A stretch of 52,787 nucleotides of DNA from Humibacillus sp. (lineage in GTDB: Bacteria > Actinomycetota > Actinomycetes > Actinomycetales > Dermatophilaceae): assembly GCA_030452985.1 (NCBI GenBank), contig JAKDLG010000017.1, positions 1 to 52,787 on the forward strand. The letters are read 5' to 3'. Both the position numbers and the translations under genes were made by a program. The notes beneath the pieces are model-generated. The model was not told the origin of the DNA. It searched no databases and was given only the letters and a program-made list of their open reading frames with translations. Positions 41,925 through 50,287 of the stretch are shown here, piece after piece. Numbering within the stretch: position 1 is the stretch's first letter; the number at the start of each line of letters is the position of its first letter.

Positions 41925-43364
41925 GTGAAGAGTGCGCTCGAGACCCTCAGCCCGACCCGGGTCAAGATGACCGTCGAGGTCCCGTTCGAAGAGCTGAAGC
42001 CGAGCCTCGATGCGGCCATCAAGAACATCGGTGAGCACATCCAGGTGCCGGGGTTCCGCAAGGGCAAGGTGCCTGCCCGCATCATCGAGCAGCGTGTCGG
42101 CCGGGCCGCCGTGCTCGAGGAGGCCGTCAACAGCGCGCTGCCCGACTTCTACGGTCAGGCCCTGGCCGAGAACGAGGTACGCCCCATGGGCCAGCCCGAG
42201 ATTACCGACCTGCAGGTGCCGGCCACTGACGGAGAAGACCTGACCTTCGTCGCCGAGGTCGACCGCCGGCCCGAGATCGTGCTGCCCGACTTCGACGGCA
42301 TCGAGCTCACCGTCGACGAGGTGAGCGTCGATGAGGCAGCCGTGCAGGAGCGTCTCGACGCTCTGCGGGCCCGCTTCGGCACCCTCGTCGGGGTCGACCG
42401 AGCCGCCACCGAGGGCGACTTCGTCTCGCTCGACCTCTCGGCCACCATCGACGACGAGGAGATCGACTCCGTCACCGGCGTCTCCTACGAGGTCGGCAGC
42501 AAGAACATGTTGGAGGGTCTCGACGAGGCGCTCGTCGGTATGACCGTCGACGAGACCAAGACCTTCACCGCGCCGCTGGCCGGTGGAGACCGCGAGGGCA
42601 CCGCCGCCGAGTGCACCGTCTCGGTCACGGCCGTCAAGGAGCGTGAGCTGCCTGAGCTCGACGACGAGTTCGCCCAGCTGGCCTCCGAGTTCGACACGCT
42701 CGACGAGCTGAGGGCCGACCTTGAGAGCAAGGTCGAGGTCGACGCGAAGTTCGCGCAGGGCGTCTCGGCCCGTGACCAGCTGCTCGAGGCCATCCTCGAG
42801 CAGGTGGAGGTGCCGATCCCCGAGGGCGTCGTGCTCGCCGAGGTCACCAGCCACCTCGAGGGTGAGAGCCGCCTCGACGACGACGAGCACCGCGCCGAGG
42901 TCGACGAGAGCACCCGCAAGGGCCTGAAGACCCAGCTCGTGCTCGATGCCATCGCCGAGGCGAACGAGGTGCAGGTCGCCCAGCAGGAGCTCATCGAGTT
43001 CCTCGTGATGAGCTCGCAGCAGTACGGCATGGACCCGAACCAGTTCGCGCAGCAGCTCGACCAGGACGGTCAGATCCCGGCTATGGTCGCCGAGGTCGCC
43101 CGCCGCAAGGCGCTCGCCAGCGTGCTCGAGAAGGTGTCGGTCAAGGACACCGCCGGCAACCTCATCGACCTGAACGAGACCGTTCCGGGCACCGACGACG
43201 ACGAGGTCGCTGACACTCTTGACTCTGAAGAAGCTGCACCCTCTGACGACACTGCAGACTCTGGTGACACTGCAGACTCTGGTGACACTGCCGGCCAGGA
43301 GGTCGTCGCTGAGGCCACCGACGCCGGTGAGCCCACTGAGGAGTCGGTGCCCAGCAACGCCTGA
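41925..43364 (+). CDS. tig: Trigger factor
   Basis: A 479-residue ribosome-associated chaperone and peptidyl-prolyl isomerase. The N-terminal ribosome-binding domain has the signature GFRKGKVPARII, the FKBP-type PPIase domain follows (EGDFVSLDLSATIDDEEID), then the helical C-terminal chaperone region. The last 55 residues are acidic, Asp/Glu/Thr/Ser-rich and repetitive. GTG at 41925 begins the conserved KSALETLSPTRVKMTVEVP. Upstream of clpP1 with one small gene between, as in many actinobacteria. Confidence 0.96.
   Translation: MKSALETLSPTRVKMTVEVPFEELKPSLDAAIKNIGEHIQVPGFRKGKVPARIIEQRVGRAAVLEEAVNSALPDFYGQALAENEVRPMGQPEITDLQVPATDGEDLTFVAEVDRRPEIVLPDFDGIELTVDEVSVDEAAVQERLDALRARFGTLVGVDRAATEGDFVSLDLSATIDDEEIDSVTGVSYEVGSKNMLEGLDEALVGMTVDETKTFTAPLAGGDREGTAAECTVSVTAVKERELPELDDEFAQLASEFDTLDELRADLESKVEVDAKFAQGVSARDQLLEAILEQVEVPIPEGVVLAEVTSHLEGESRLDDDEHRAEVDESTRKGLKTQLVLDAIAEANEVQVAQQELIEFLVMSSQQYGMDPNQFAQQLDQDGQIPAMVAEVARRKALASVLEKVSVKDTAGNLIDLNETVPGTDDDEVADTLDSEEAAPSDDTADSGDTADSGDTAGQEVVAEATDAGEPTEESVPSNA
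43248..43290 (+). repeat. 18-bp tandem repeat in the tig C-terminal coding region
   Basis: GACACTGCAGACTCTGGT occurs twice in full and then seven bases of a third copy. It encodes repeated Asp-Thr-Ala-Asp-Ser-Gly in frame. Its TCT/ACT codon choice is AT-richer than the surrounding tig gene. Confidence 0.95.
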
Positions 43365-43402
43365 GAGACGCAACGCCTGAGAGACGGCAACAGCACGGAT
43401 GC

Positions 43403-43439
43403 CGTGAGGCCGGCCCCAACTTTCGGGGCCGGCCTCACG
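43403..43439 (+). terminator. tig terminator hairpin
   Basis: A perfect 15-bp stem (core GAGGCCGGCCCC/GGGGCCGGCCTC) with a seven-base AACTTTC loop lies 38 bases after the tig stop. There is no U-run, which is usual in high-GC actinobacteria. Confidence 0.8.
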
Positions 43440-43543
43440 CGTCTCGTTCGAATTTCGGTCGGCGGTGGGTCGCAACGGGTAGGTCGAGAATGGCCGATCG
43501 ACGGCCTCGAACCAGCACGACCGACCACGGTGAGGACCCAGTG

Positions 43544-43795
43544 ATGAACAGCAGCAGCGACGACACCGAAGACACCCGGAAGAGCACCCCGACCAGCGTC
43601 GAGCAGTCCGACGCCGACCGAGGCAACCTTGACGGGACGACGGCCAGCAACGGCCCCCGGGAGGACTCCCTCGAACAGGCCAAGGGCAACGGCTCGTTCG
43701 ACGACGCGTCAGACGACCGGACGGACGACACCGACGAGGCGCGGATGGCCGCCGACGCTGGTGAGTCGGGGCAGGACGGCGGATCGATGGCCTGA
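43544..43795 (+). CDS. Small acidic disordered hypothetical protein
   Basis: An 83-residue protein rich in Asp, Ser, Thr and Glu, with no hydrophobic segment (NSSSDDTEDTRKSTPTS at the start). It is predicted disordered by composition. ATG at 43544 has GAGGA seven bases before it. The in-frame TTG or GTG further upstream is less likely. Located between tig and clpP1. It may be a real small protein, as composition is protein-like, but no function can be given. Confidence 0.55.
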   Translation: MNSSSDDTEDTRKSTPTSVEQSDADRGNLDGTTASNGPREDSLEQAKGNGSFDDASDDRTDDTDEARMAADAGESGQDGGSMA

Positions 43796-43807
43796 ACGCT
43801 CGTCGTT

Positions 43808-43825
43808 TGTCTGCTCACGGCGAAC
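43808..43825. promoter_or_regulatory. Candidate ClgR operator upstream of clpP1
   Basis: TGTCTGCTCACGGCGAAC fits the actinobacterial ClgR consensus (CGCYNANRGCG core) with two mismatches over 18 positions. It lies about 120 bases upstream of clpP1. ClgR is the known activator of clpP1P2 in actinobacteria. The match is by eye. Confidence 0.5.
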
Positions 43826-43944
43826 AGGGCGCCAATGGGAAATCTCCCTCGTACCTCGGGCGTTAGGGTCAGTGACGAGCCCAGTCGGCAGCTGCGCACC
43901 GCGCGGTGCAGCTGACTGGACAACCTTCAACGATGGAGACTTGG

Positions 43945-44616
43945 GTGACTTCGCAGACCTCCGCCAACGGCAACGGCATGCCGAGTGGTCTGGACGACCA
44001 CATCTACAACCGCCTGCTCAAGGAACGCATCATCTTCCTGGGATCAGACGTGCGCGACGACAACGCGAACGCCATCGCGGCGCAGCTGCTGCTGCTGTCG
44101 GCCGAAGACCCCGAGGCTGACATCTGGCTCTACATCAACAGCCCTGGTGGGTCCATCTCGGCCGGCATGGCCATCTTCGACACGATGAACTGGATCCCCA
44201 ACGACGTGGCGACCGTGGCCATGGGCATGGCCGCCTCGATGGGCCAGTTCCTGCTGTCGGCCGGCACGAAGGGCAAGCGCTACGCGACCCCCCACGCCCG
44301 CGTCATGATGCACCAGCCGTCCGGCGGCATCGGCGGTACCGCCACCGACATCAAGATTCAGGCTGAGCAGATGCTCTACGTCAAGCAGCAGATGGCCATG
44401 CTCATCGCCCAGCACACGGGTCAGAGCGAAGAGCAGATCACTCGCGACTCGGACCGCGACCGGTGGTTCAGCGCGGAGGAGGCCAAGGAGTACGGCTTCG
44501 TCGACCACGTGTTCACCAACGCGGGCCAGGCCGTCGAGGGGTCCAGCGTCGGTCAGGCCGAGGCGAAGGCCGACGGTCCTGAGGCCGACCCCACCGGCGC
44601 CGACGACAACGCCTGA
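43945..44616 (+). CDS. clpP1: ATP-dependent Clp protease proteolytic subunit (ClpP1)
   Basis: A 223-residue serine protease subunit. The catalytic triad is Ser98 (GMAASMGQF), His123 (MMHQPSGG) and Asp172 (DRDRWFS). [15 protein letters not shown] is the family oxyanion-loop region. The GTG at 43945 ([15 protein letters not shown]) has GGAG five bases upstream; an in-frame ATG at 43933 is an alternative. It forms a mixed tetradecamer with ClpP2 and works with ClpX or ClpC. The C-terminal 25 residues are a low-complexity Ala/Asp/Gly tail. Confidence 0.95.
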   Translation: MTSQTSANGNGMPSGLDDHIYNRLLKERIIFLGSDVRDDNANAIAAQLLLLSAEDPEADIWLYINSPGGSISAGMAIFDTMNWIPNDVATVAMGMAASMGQFLLSAGTKGKRYATPHARVMMHQPSGGIGGTATDIKIQAEQMLYVKQQMAMLIAQHTGQSEEQITRDSDRDRWFSAEEAKEYGFVDHVFTNAGQAVEGSSVGQAEAKADGPEADPTGADDNA

Positions 44617-44650
44617 AACCGACGGCATCTCAAGGACTTTGGAGACAGAC

Positions 44651-45307
44651 ATGATGATCAACCCCACCGCGCATCTCGGCGCCGTCGCTGCGCCTTCGAG
44701 CCGCTACATCCTGCCGCAGTTCGAGGAGCGCACCGCCTACGGCATGAAGCGTTCCGACCCCTACAACAAGCTCTTCGAAGACCGCATCATCTTCCTCGGG
44801 GTGCAGGTCGACGACGCCTCGGCCGACGACATCATCGCGCAGCTGCTGGTGCTCGAGTCGCTCGACCCCGACCGCGACATCCTGATGTACATCAACAGCC
44901 CCGGCGGCTCGTTCACGGCGATGACGGCCATCTACGACACCATGCAGTTCGTGCGCCCCGACATCCAGACCTTCGTCATCGGCCAGGCTGCCTCCGCCGC
45001 CGCGGTACTGCTCGGCGCCGGCGCGCCGGGCAAGCGCTTCGCCCTGCCGAACGCCCGCATCCTGATCCACCAGCCGGCGCTCTCGGGCGGCGACTACGGC
45101 CAGGCGTCCGACATCGAGATCCAGGCCAACGAGGTGCTGCGCATGCGCACCTGGCTCGAGGACACCCTCGCCCACCACACCGGGCGTACCTCGGAGCAGG
45201 TGCAGACCGACATCGAGCGCGACAAGATCCTCTCGTCCGCCGAGGCCAAGGAGTACGGCCTCATCGACGAGGTGCTCTCCTCCCGCAAGGCCTCGCTCGA
45301 GAGCTGA
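44651..45307 (+). CDS. clpP2: ATP-dependent Clp protease proteolytic subunit (ClpP2)
   Basis: A 218-residue ClpP paralogue. Triad: Ser115 ([10 protein letters not shown]), His140 ([10 protein letters not shown]) and Asp191 (IERDKILSS). The N-terminal propeptide-like stretch ([24 protein letters not shown]) is typical of actinobacterial ClpP2. ATG at 44651 has GGAGAC in front. It follows clpP1 after 34 bases and is certainly in the same operon. In most relatives clpX comes next, whereas here the glycerol genes intervene. Confidence 0.95.
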   Translation: MMINPTAHLGAVAAPSSRYILPQFEERTAYGMKRSDPYNKLFEDRIIFLGVQVDDASADDIIAQLLVLESLDPDRDILMYINSPGGSFTAMTAIYDTMQFVRPDIQTFVIGQAASAAAVLLGAGAPGKRFALPNARILIHQPALSGGDYGQASDIEIQANEVLRMRTWLEDTLAHHTGRTSEQVQTDIERDKILSSAEAKEYGLIDEVLSSRKASLES

Positions 45308-45330
45308 GCCGAACGCGTCTCACCCCCAGC

Positions 45331-45378
45331 CGGATGCCGCTGGGCCGTCGGGTGACCGACCGGGCCCAGCGGCATCCG
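45331..45378. terminator. Bidirectional terminator between clpP2 and glpK paralogue
   Basis: A perfect 16-bp stem (CGGATGCCGCTGGGCC with its complement) encloses 16 bases that can form an additional small stem (GTCGG/CCGAC). It sits in the 115-base gap between convergent clpP2 and the minus-strand glycerol kinase gene, so it can serve both. Confidence 0.75.
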
Positions 45379-45422
45379 TGCGTCAAGGGGTGGCGGGGGA
45401 GGGCGCCCGCTGGCCTCGCCTG

Positions 45423-46934
45423 TCACGAGCAGTCGGCCAGGGCCCGCCGTACCGCTTCCTCCCATCCGGCGCGCTCGATCGCGCGACGGGCCGGGTCCAT
45501 CCGGGGTCTCCACGACCCCGCTCGGTGCCAGTTGTCGCGCACCGCCGCCAGGCTGTCCCAGTAGCCCACGGTGAGGCCGGCGAGGTAGGCGGCTCCCAGG
45601 CACACGCTCTCGGAGACCAGCGGCCGCTCGACGCGCTGGTCGAGCACGTCGGCGATGTACTGCATGAGCAGCTGGTTGGAGGTCATGCCGCCGTCGACGA
45701 CGAACCGGTCGAGGTCCATGCCCGTGTCGCCGCGGAGGGCCTCGACCACTTCGACGGTCTGCCAGGCGGTCGCCTCGAGCACCGCCCGGGCCAGGTGCCC
45801 CTTCGTGATGTAGGAGGTCAGCCCGACGATGATGCCGCGGGCGTCGTCGCGCCAGTGGGGGGCGTAAAGGCCCGAGAAGGCAGGCACGATGTAGCAGCCG
45901 CCGTTCTCGGGCACGGTGGCGGCCAGCGTCTCGATCTGGGGCGCCGTGTCGATCAGCCCGAGGGAGTCGCGCAGCCACTGCACCAGTGAGCCGGCCACGG
46001 CGATCGAGCCCTCGAGGGCGTACGACGGCGCATCGTCACCCAGCTGGTAGGCGACGGTCGAGATCAACCCGCGTGACGAGACGATGCGGGTCGGGCCGGT
46101 GTTCGAGAGCAGGAACGCGCCGCTGCCGTAGGTGCACTTGGCCTGGCCGACCTCGAAACAGGTCTGCCCGACGAGGGCCGCCTGCTGGTCGCCGATGGCG
46201 GCTGTCACCGGAACCCCGGGGAGCAGGGTGGTGCAGGTGCCGTAGCGCTCGGCGTTGGAGGCGATCCGCGGCAGCACCGACGCAGGCACGTCGAGAAGCT
46301 CCAGAAGGCGCGGGCTCCACTGCCGCGTCTCGATATCCATCAGCATGGTGCGGCTGGCGTTGGTCACGTCGGTGACGTGCACACCCCCGTCGGGGCCGCC
46401 CGTGAGGTTCCAGATCAGCCAGCTCTCCATGGTGCCGAAGAGCAGCTCTCCGGCCTGTGCCCGGTCCCGTAGCCCCGTGACGTGGTCGAGCTGCCAGCGT
46501 AGACGCGGCCCCGCGAAGTAGGTTCGCGGTACCAGTCCGCTGATGGCCTCGATCTGTTCGTCGTGTCCGGCCTGCACCAGGGTGGTGACGATGTCAGCGG
46601 TGCGGGTGTCCTGCCACGTGATGGCGGGCGCGAGCACCTTTCCCGAGACGGGGTCCCACACGACGCTTGTCTCGCGCTGGTTGGCGATCCCGAGGGCCAC
46701 GATGTCGCCCACCTCGACGCCGCCCTGGCGCAAGGCCATGGGCACCACCAGGGTGACGTTGCGCCACACCTCGGCCGCATCGTGCTCGACCCACCCCGGG
46801 GCCGGATGGATCTGCCGGTGTTCCACCTGCGCCAGGGCGACGGTCTGCCCCTGCGGGTCGAAGAGCATGCACCGCGTCGAGGTGGTGCCCTGGTCGATGG
46901 CGGCGACGACGGGTTCGTGGCTCAGAGGGCGCAT
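45423..46934 (-). CDS. Glycerol kinase paralogue (FGGY carbohydrate kinase)
   Basis: A 503-residue FGGY kinase. It shows [36 protein letters not shown], the NASRTMLMDIETRQWSP segment, AAIGDQQAALVGQ, CTYGSGAFLLSNTG and YIVPAFSGLYAPHW. These are glycerol kinase features, and most residues match the second kinase at 48703. It is more diverged than the operon copy, especially at the N- and C-termini. It lies 15 bases downstream of the IclR regulator on the same strand. It may be a second glycerol kinase or act on a related polyol; sequence cannot decide. Confidence 0.9.
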   Translation of the reverse strand: MRPLSHEPVVAAIDQGTTSTRCMLFDPQGQTVALAQVEHRQIHPAPGWVEHDAAEVWRNVTLVVPMALRQGGVEVGDIVALGIANQRETSVVWDPVSGKVLAPAITWQDTRTADIVTTLVQAGHDEQIEAISGLVPRTYFAGPRLRWQLDHVTGLRDRAQAGELLFGTMESWLIWNLTGGPDGGVHVTDVTNASRTMLMDIETRQWSPRLLELLDVPASVLPRIASNAERYGTCTTLLPGVPVTAAIGDQQAALVGQTCFEVGQAKCTYGSGAFLLSNTGPTRIVSSRGLISTVAYQLGDDAPSYALEGSIAVAGSLVQWLRDSLGLIDTAPQIETLAATVPENGGCYIVPAFSGLYAPHWRDDARGIIVGLTSYITKGHLARAVLEATAWQTVEVVEALRGDTGMDLDRFVVDGGMTSNQLLMQYIADVLDQRVERPLVSESVCLGAAYLAGLTVGYWDSLAAVRDNWHRAGSWRPRMDPARRAIERAGWEEAVRRALADCS

Positions 46935-46949
46935 CGGGGGCTCATCGGG

Positions 46950-47708
46950 TCACCGGCCGGCCACGATGGCACGGGACATCGCAGTGGCGGCATCCCGAAC
47001 GTGCCCCACGAGATCGGGTCGCGGCTGACTGTCGGTCCCGACCATCGTTCCTACCGTTCCGACGATCCCGACGGCGCCGACGCCGAGCCCGCCGACCGTG
47101 CGCAGTGGGGCGGCGATGCCGGCGAGGTCGGGGTCATGCTCACCGACGTCGAGCGCAAAGCCTTGGGCTCGTACCCGCGAGAGCTCCACGTCGAGCCGGC
47201 CTCGCGTACGTACCGTGCGCCCGGTGAAGCGCTCGAGCGAGAGCCCACCACCGGCAGCACTGGGGGCGAAGGCGAGCGTGGCCTTGCCGAGGGCCGTCGC
47301 GTGGAACGGTACGACGGCCCCGATCACCATCGTCTGCTCGCGGTCGTCGGGGCGAAAGACGTGGTGGATGATCGCGACCCCACGGACGTGCGGGACGCCG
47401 ATGAAGACGGCTTGGCGTGAATGGGATGCCAGCGCATCGGCGTAGTTGGTGGTGAGCGACCGGATGTCGTTCGGGTCGAGCCTGGCCCGGCCCAGGGTGG
47501 CGAGCCGGCGGCCGAGGGCGTAGGCGGTGGAGTGGTTGGGCTGGGTGAGCAGGCCGACCTCGCGCAGGGTGCGCACGATGCCGTGGGTCGTCGTTCTCGG
47601 CAGGTCGAGGGCCTGGGCGATCTCGGCGAGCTCGACGGGGCGGCCAGCTGCCCCGACCACCCTGAGCACGGCGGCGGCCCGTTCGACGGACTGGATGTTC
47701 TTCGCCAC
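46950..47708 (-). CDS. IclR-family regulator, GylR-like
   Basis: A 252-residue IclR-type regulator. The N-terminal winged helix (NIQSVERAAAVLRVVG, then LAEIAQALDLPRTTTHGIVRTL) is followed by an effector domain (VFIGVPHVRGVAIIHHV, FHATALGKATLAF). GTG at 47708 begins AKNIQSVERA, the usual start; the longer frame would overlap glpF. It is divergent from glpF-glpK-glpD and upstream of the second kinase, matching GylR, the glycerol-operon repressor of Streptomyces. A stretch VGAVGIVGTVGTMVGT near the C-terminus is unusually repetitive. Confidence 0.88.
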   Translation of the reverse strand: MAKNIQSVERAAAVLRVVGAAGRPVELAEIAQALDLPRTTTHGIVRTLREVGLLTQPNHSTAYALGRRLATLGRARLDPNDIRSLTTNYADALASHSRQAVFIGVPHVRGVAIIHHVFRPDDREQTMVIGAVVPFHATALGKATLAFAPSAAGGGLSLERFTGRTVRTRGRLDVELSRVRAQGFALDVGEHDPDLAGIAAPLRTVGGLGVGAVGIVGTVGTMVGTDSQPRPDLVGHVRDAATAMSRAIVAGR

Positions 47709-47739
47709 GGTTTCAGCGTACTTCTGGACCGTTACCGCG

Positions 47740-47760
47740 GCGTTCGGCGATGACGAACGC
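47740..47760. promoter_or_regulatory. Candidate GylR/IclR operator
   Basis: GCGTTCG-GCGATGA-CGAACGC has perfect 7-bp arms. It lies between the divergent regulator (start 47708) and glpF (start 47849), the expected place for an autoregulated operator. Confidence 0.6.
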
Positions 47761-47848
47761 GCTGGTTGCCGGGCCCGAAACGTCGTCTTAGCGTGGATAA
47801 ATCGGGCCTCGCGACGGTGCGCGGCCCCCGACGACGTGGAGATGTTAC

Positions 47849-48664
47849 GTGAGTAAGACACCCCTCAAAGGGGAACTCTGGGCGGAGTTCCTCGGAACCA
47901 TGATCCTGATTCTGTTCGGCGTCGGCGTGGTGGCGCAGGTCGTCACCGGCGGCTTCCCCAAGAGTGTGGCGAGCGGTGACCACAACTCGATCGCCTGGGC
48001 CTGGGGCTTCGGCGTGACGATGGGGGTCTACGTGTCGGCCCGCGTGAGCGGCGCCCACCTCAACCCGGCCGTGACCATCGCCCTGGCCGCCTTCAAGGGC
48101 TTCAAGTGGAGCAAGGTCGGCCCTTACTGCCTCGCCCAGACGGCGGGGGCCTTCGTGGCCGCCGTGGTCGTCCGCTTCGTCTACGCCGACCAGATCGCCA
48201 GGGTCGACCCCGATCACACCAAGCTGACCCAGGGCATCTTCTCGACCTCACCGGGCCCCGGGGTGTCGATCACCACGGCGTTCTTCGACCAGATCGTCGG
48301 AACCGCCATCCTCGTCTTCGTGATCTTCGCCATGACGACGGCCCTGAACAACCCGCCGATGGCCAACACCGGCCCGCTCATGATCGGCTTCCTGGTCGTA
48401 GGCATCGGGATGGCCTGGGGCACCAACGCGGGCTACGCCATCAACCCGGCGCGTGACATGGGCCCGCGGCTCGCGTCGTGGATCACCGGTTACGGCGACT
48501 CGTTGTACTCCGTGAACGGCGATCAGCTCTACTTCTGGCTACCGATCGTCGCGCCCATCATCGGCGGCCTGCTCGGCGGTCTGCTCTTCGTCAAGGGCAT
48601 CGAGCCCTACCTCGGTCACGAGAGCGAGGACATCACGGTCAGCGAGCCAAGCGTCCAGAACTGA
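47849..48664 (+). CDS. glpF: Glycerol facilitator / aquaglyceroporin
   Basis: A 271-residue MIP channel with six spans and the two NPA boxes: [13 protein letters not shown] and [13 protein letters not shown]. The large Gly/Phe-rich loop and glycerol-facilitator length fit GlpF rather than water-only channels. GTG at 47849 has GGAG in front. First gene of the glpF-glpK-glpD operon, it equilibrates glycerol across the membrane so that GlpK can trap it. Confidence 0.95.
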   Translation: MSKTPLKGELWAEFLGTMILILFGVGVVAQVVTGGFPKSVASGDHNSIAWAWGFGVTMGVYVSARVSGAHLNPAVTIALAAFKGFKWSKVGPYCLAQTAGAFVAAVVVRFVYADQIARVDPDHTKLTQGIFSTSPGPGVSITTAFFDQIVGTAILVFVIFAMTTALNNPPMANTGPLMIGFLVVGIGMAWGTNAGYAINPARDMGPRLASWITGYGDSLYSVNGDQLYFWLPIVAPIIGGLLGGLLFVKGIEPYLGHESEDITVSEPSVQN

Positions 48665-48702
48665 GCCAAGATCAAGACCAGCCACATCGCGAAGGAGCAA
48701 TA

Positions 48703-50220
48703 ATGGCAGAGTACGTCGGTTCCATCGACCAGGGCACGACCAGCACCCGATTCATGATCTTCGACCACTCGGGCAACGAGGTGGCCCGCCACCAGCTCGA
48801 GCACGAGCAGATCCTGCCCCAGGCGGGCTGGGTCGAGCACAACCCCGTCGAGATCTGGGAACGCACCTCCTCAGTGATCCAGACGGCGCTCGGGAAGGCG
48901 AATCTCACCTATTCCGACCTTGTCGCCCTTGGCATCACCAACCAGCGTGAGACGACGGTCGTCTGGGACAAGAACACCGGGCGGCCCTACTACAACGCCA
49001 TCGTCTGGCAGGACACCCGCACCGATCGCATCGCGTCGGCGCTCGACCGCGACGGTCGTGGCGACGTCATCCGCGCCAAGGCCGGTCTGCCGCCCGCGAC
49101 CTACTTCGCCGGGGGAAAGATCCAGTGGATCCTCGAGAACGTCGACGGCGTCCGTGAGGCGGCCGAGAGGGGTGACGCGATCTTCGGTACGACCGACAGC
49201 TGGCTGATCTGGCAGCTGACCGGGGGCACCGACGGCGGGGTGCACGTCACCGACGTCACCAACGCGAGCCGCACGATGATGATGAACCTCGAGACGCTCG
49301 ACTGGGACGAAGAGCTGATGGGCTTCTTCGGGGTTCCGCGATCGATGCTCCCCGAGATCAAACCGTCGTCGTGCCCGGAGGGGTACGGCAAGACCCGGGC
49401 CGGCGGCCCGTTCCGCGGTGAGGTCCCCATCACCGGTGACCTCGGTGACCAGCAGGCGGCCACGGTCGGCCAGGTCTGCTTCGCTCCGGGAGAGGCCAAG
49501 AACACCTACGGCACGGGCAACTTCATGCTGCTCAACACCGGCACCGAGATCGTCCGCTCTGAGAACGGCCTGCTGACCACGTTGGCGTACAAGTTCGGCG
49601 ACGAGGACGCCGTCTACGCCCTCGAGGGGTCGATCGCCGTGACCGGCTCGGCCGTGCAGTGGCTGCGCGACCAGCTCGGCATCATCAGCGGCGCTTCTCA
49701 GTCGGAGGCCCTGGCCCGACAGGTCGACGACAACGGCGGCGTGTACTTCGTGCCCGCCTTCTCGGGGCTGTTCGCGCCCTACTGGCGTTCCGATGCCCGT
49801 GGCGCCATCGTCGGGCTGTCCCGCTACAACACGAACGCGCACGTCGCCCGCGCCACGCTGGAGGCGATCTGCTACCAGAGCCGGGACGTGGCCGACGCCA
49901 TGGAGCAGGACTCCGGCGTCAAGCTCGAGGTGCTCAAGGTCGACGGCGGCGTGACCGCCAACGAGCTGTGCATGCAGATCCAGGCCGACGTGCTCGGCGT
50001 GCCGGTGAGCCGCCCGGTCGTCGCCGAGACCACGGCGCTGGGTGCCGCCTACGCGGCGGGACTGGCCGTGGGCTTCTGGGCCAACACCGACGAGCTGCGT
50101 GAGAACTGGAACGAGTCGAAGCGCTGGGAGCCGGTCTGGAACGAAGAGCAGCGCGAGACCGGTTACCAATGGTGGAAGAAGGCCGTCACCCGCACGCTTG
50201 ACTGGGTCGACGTCGAATGA
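48703..50220 (+). CDS. glpK: Glycerol kinase
   Basis: A 505-residue FGGY kinase phosphorylating glycerol to sn-glycerol-3-phosphate. Key elements: [63 protein letters not shown] and [23 protein letters not shown] at 48703 has AAGGAG nine bases before it. It sits between glpF and glpD in one operon, and a more distant paralogue lies upstream on the minus strand. Confidence 0.96.
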   Translation: MAEYVGSIDQGTTSTRFMIFDHSGNEVARHQLEHEQILPQAGWVEHNPVEIWERTSSVIQTALGKANLTYSDLVALGITNQRETTVVWDKNTGRPYYNAIVWQDTRTDRIASALDRDGRGDVIRAKAGLPPATYFAGGKIQWILENVDGVREAAERGDAIFGTTDSWLIWQLTGGTDGGVHVTDVTNASRTMMMNLETLDWDEELMGFFGVPRSMLPEIKPSSCPEGYGKTRAGGPFRGEVPITGDLGDQQAATVGQVCFAPGEAKNTYGTGNFMLLNTGTEIVRSENGLLTTLAYKFGDEDAVYALEGSIAVTGSAVQWLRDQLGIISGASQSEALARQVDDNGGVYFVPAFSGLFAPYWRSDARGAIVGLSRYNTNAHVARATLEAICYQSRDVADAMEQDSGVKLEVLKVDGGVTANELCMQIQADVLGVPVSRPVVAETTALGAAYAAGLAVGFWANTDELRENWNESKRWEPVWNEEQRETGYQWWKKAVTRTLDWVDVE

Positions 50221-50287
50221 GCCCGACCGGGCTCTGCGCCACCACCCCACCACGAGAGCGCGTGCCGCACGCGCCGAGAGGAACCTG

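Noticed and set aside
41811..43475. 554-codon antisense frame opposite tig
   Set aside because: Its low-complexity Leu/Val/Glu/Asp-rich translation is typical of a shadow of acidic GC-rich coding sequence.
47709..47861. Longer start for the IclR regulator
   Set aside because: It would overlap glpF and the palindromic operator, and IclR proteins usually begin near the residues at 47708.
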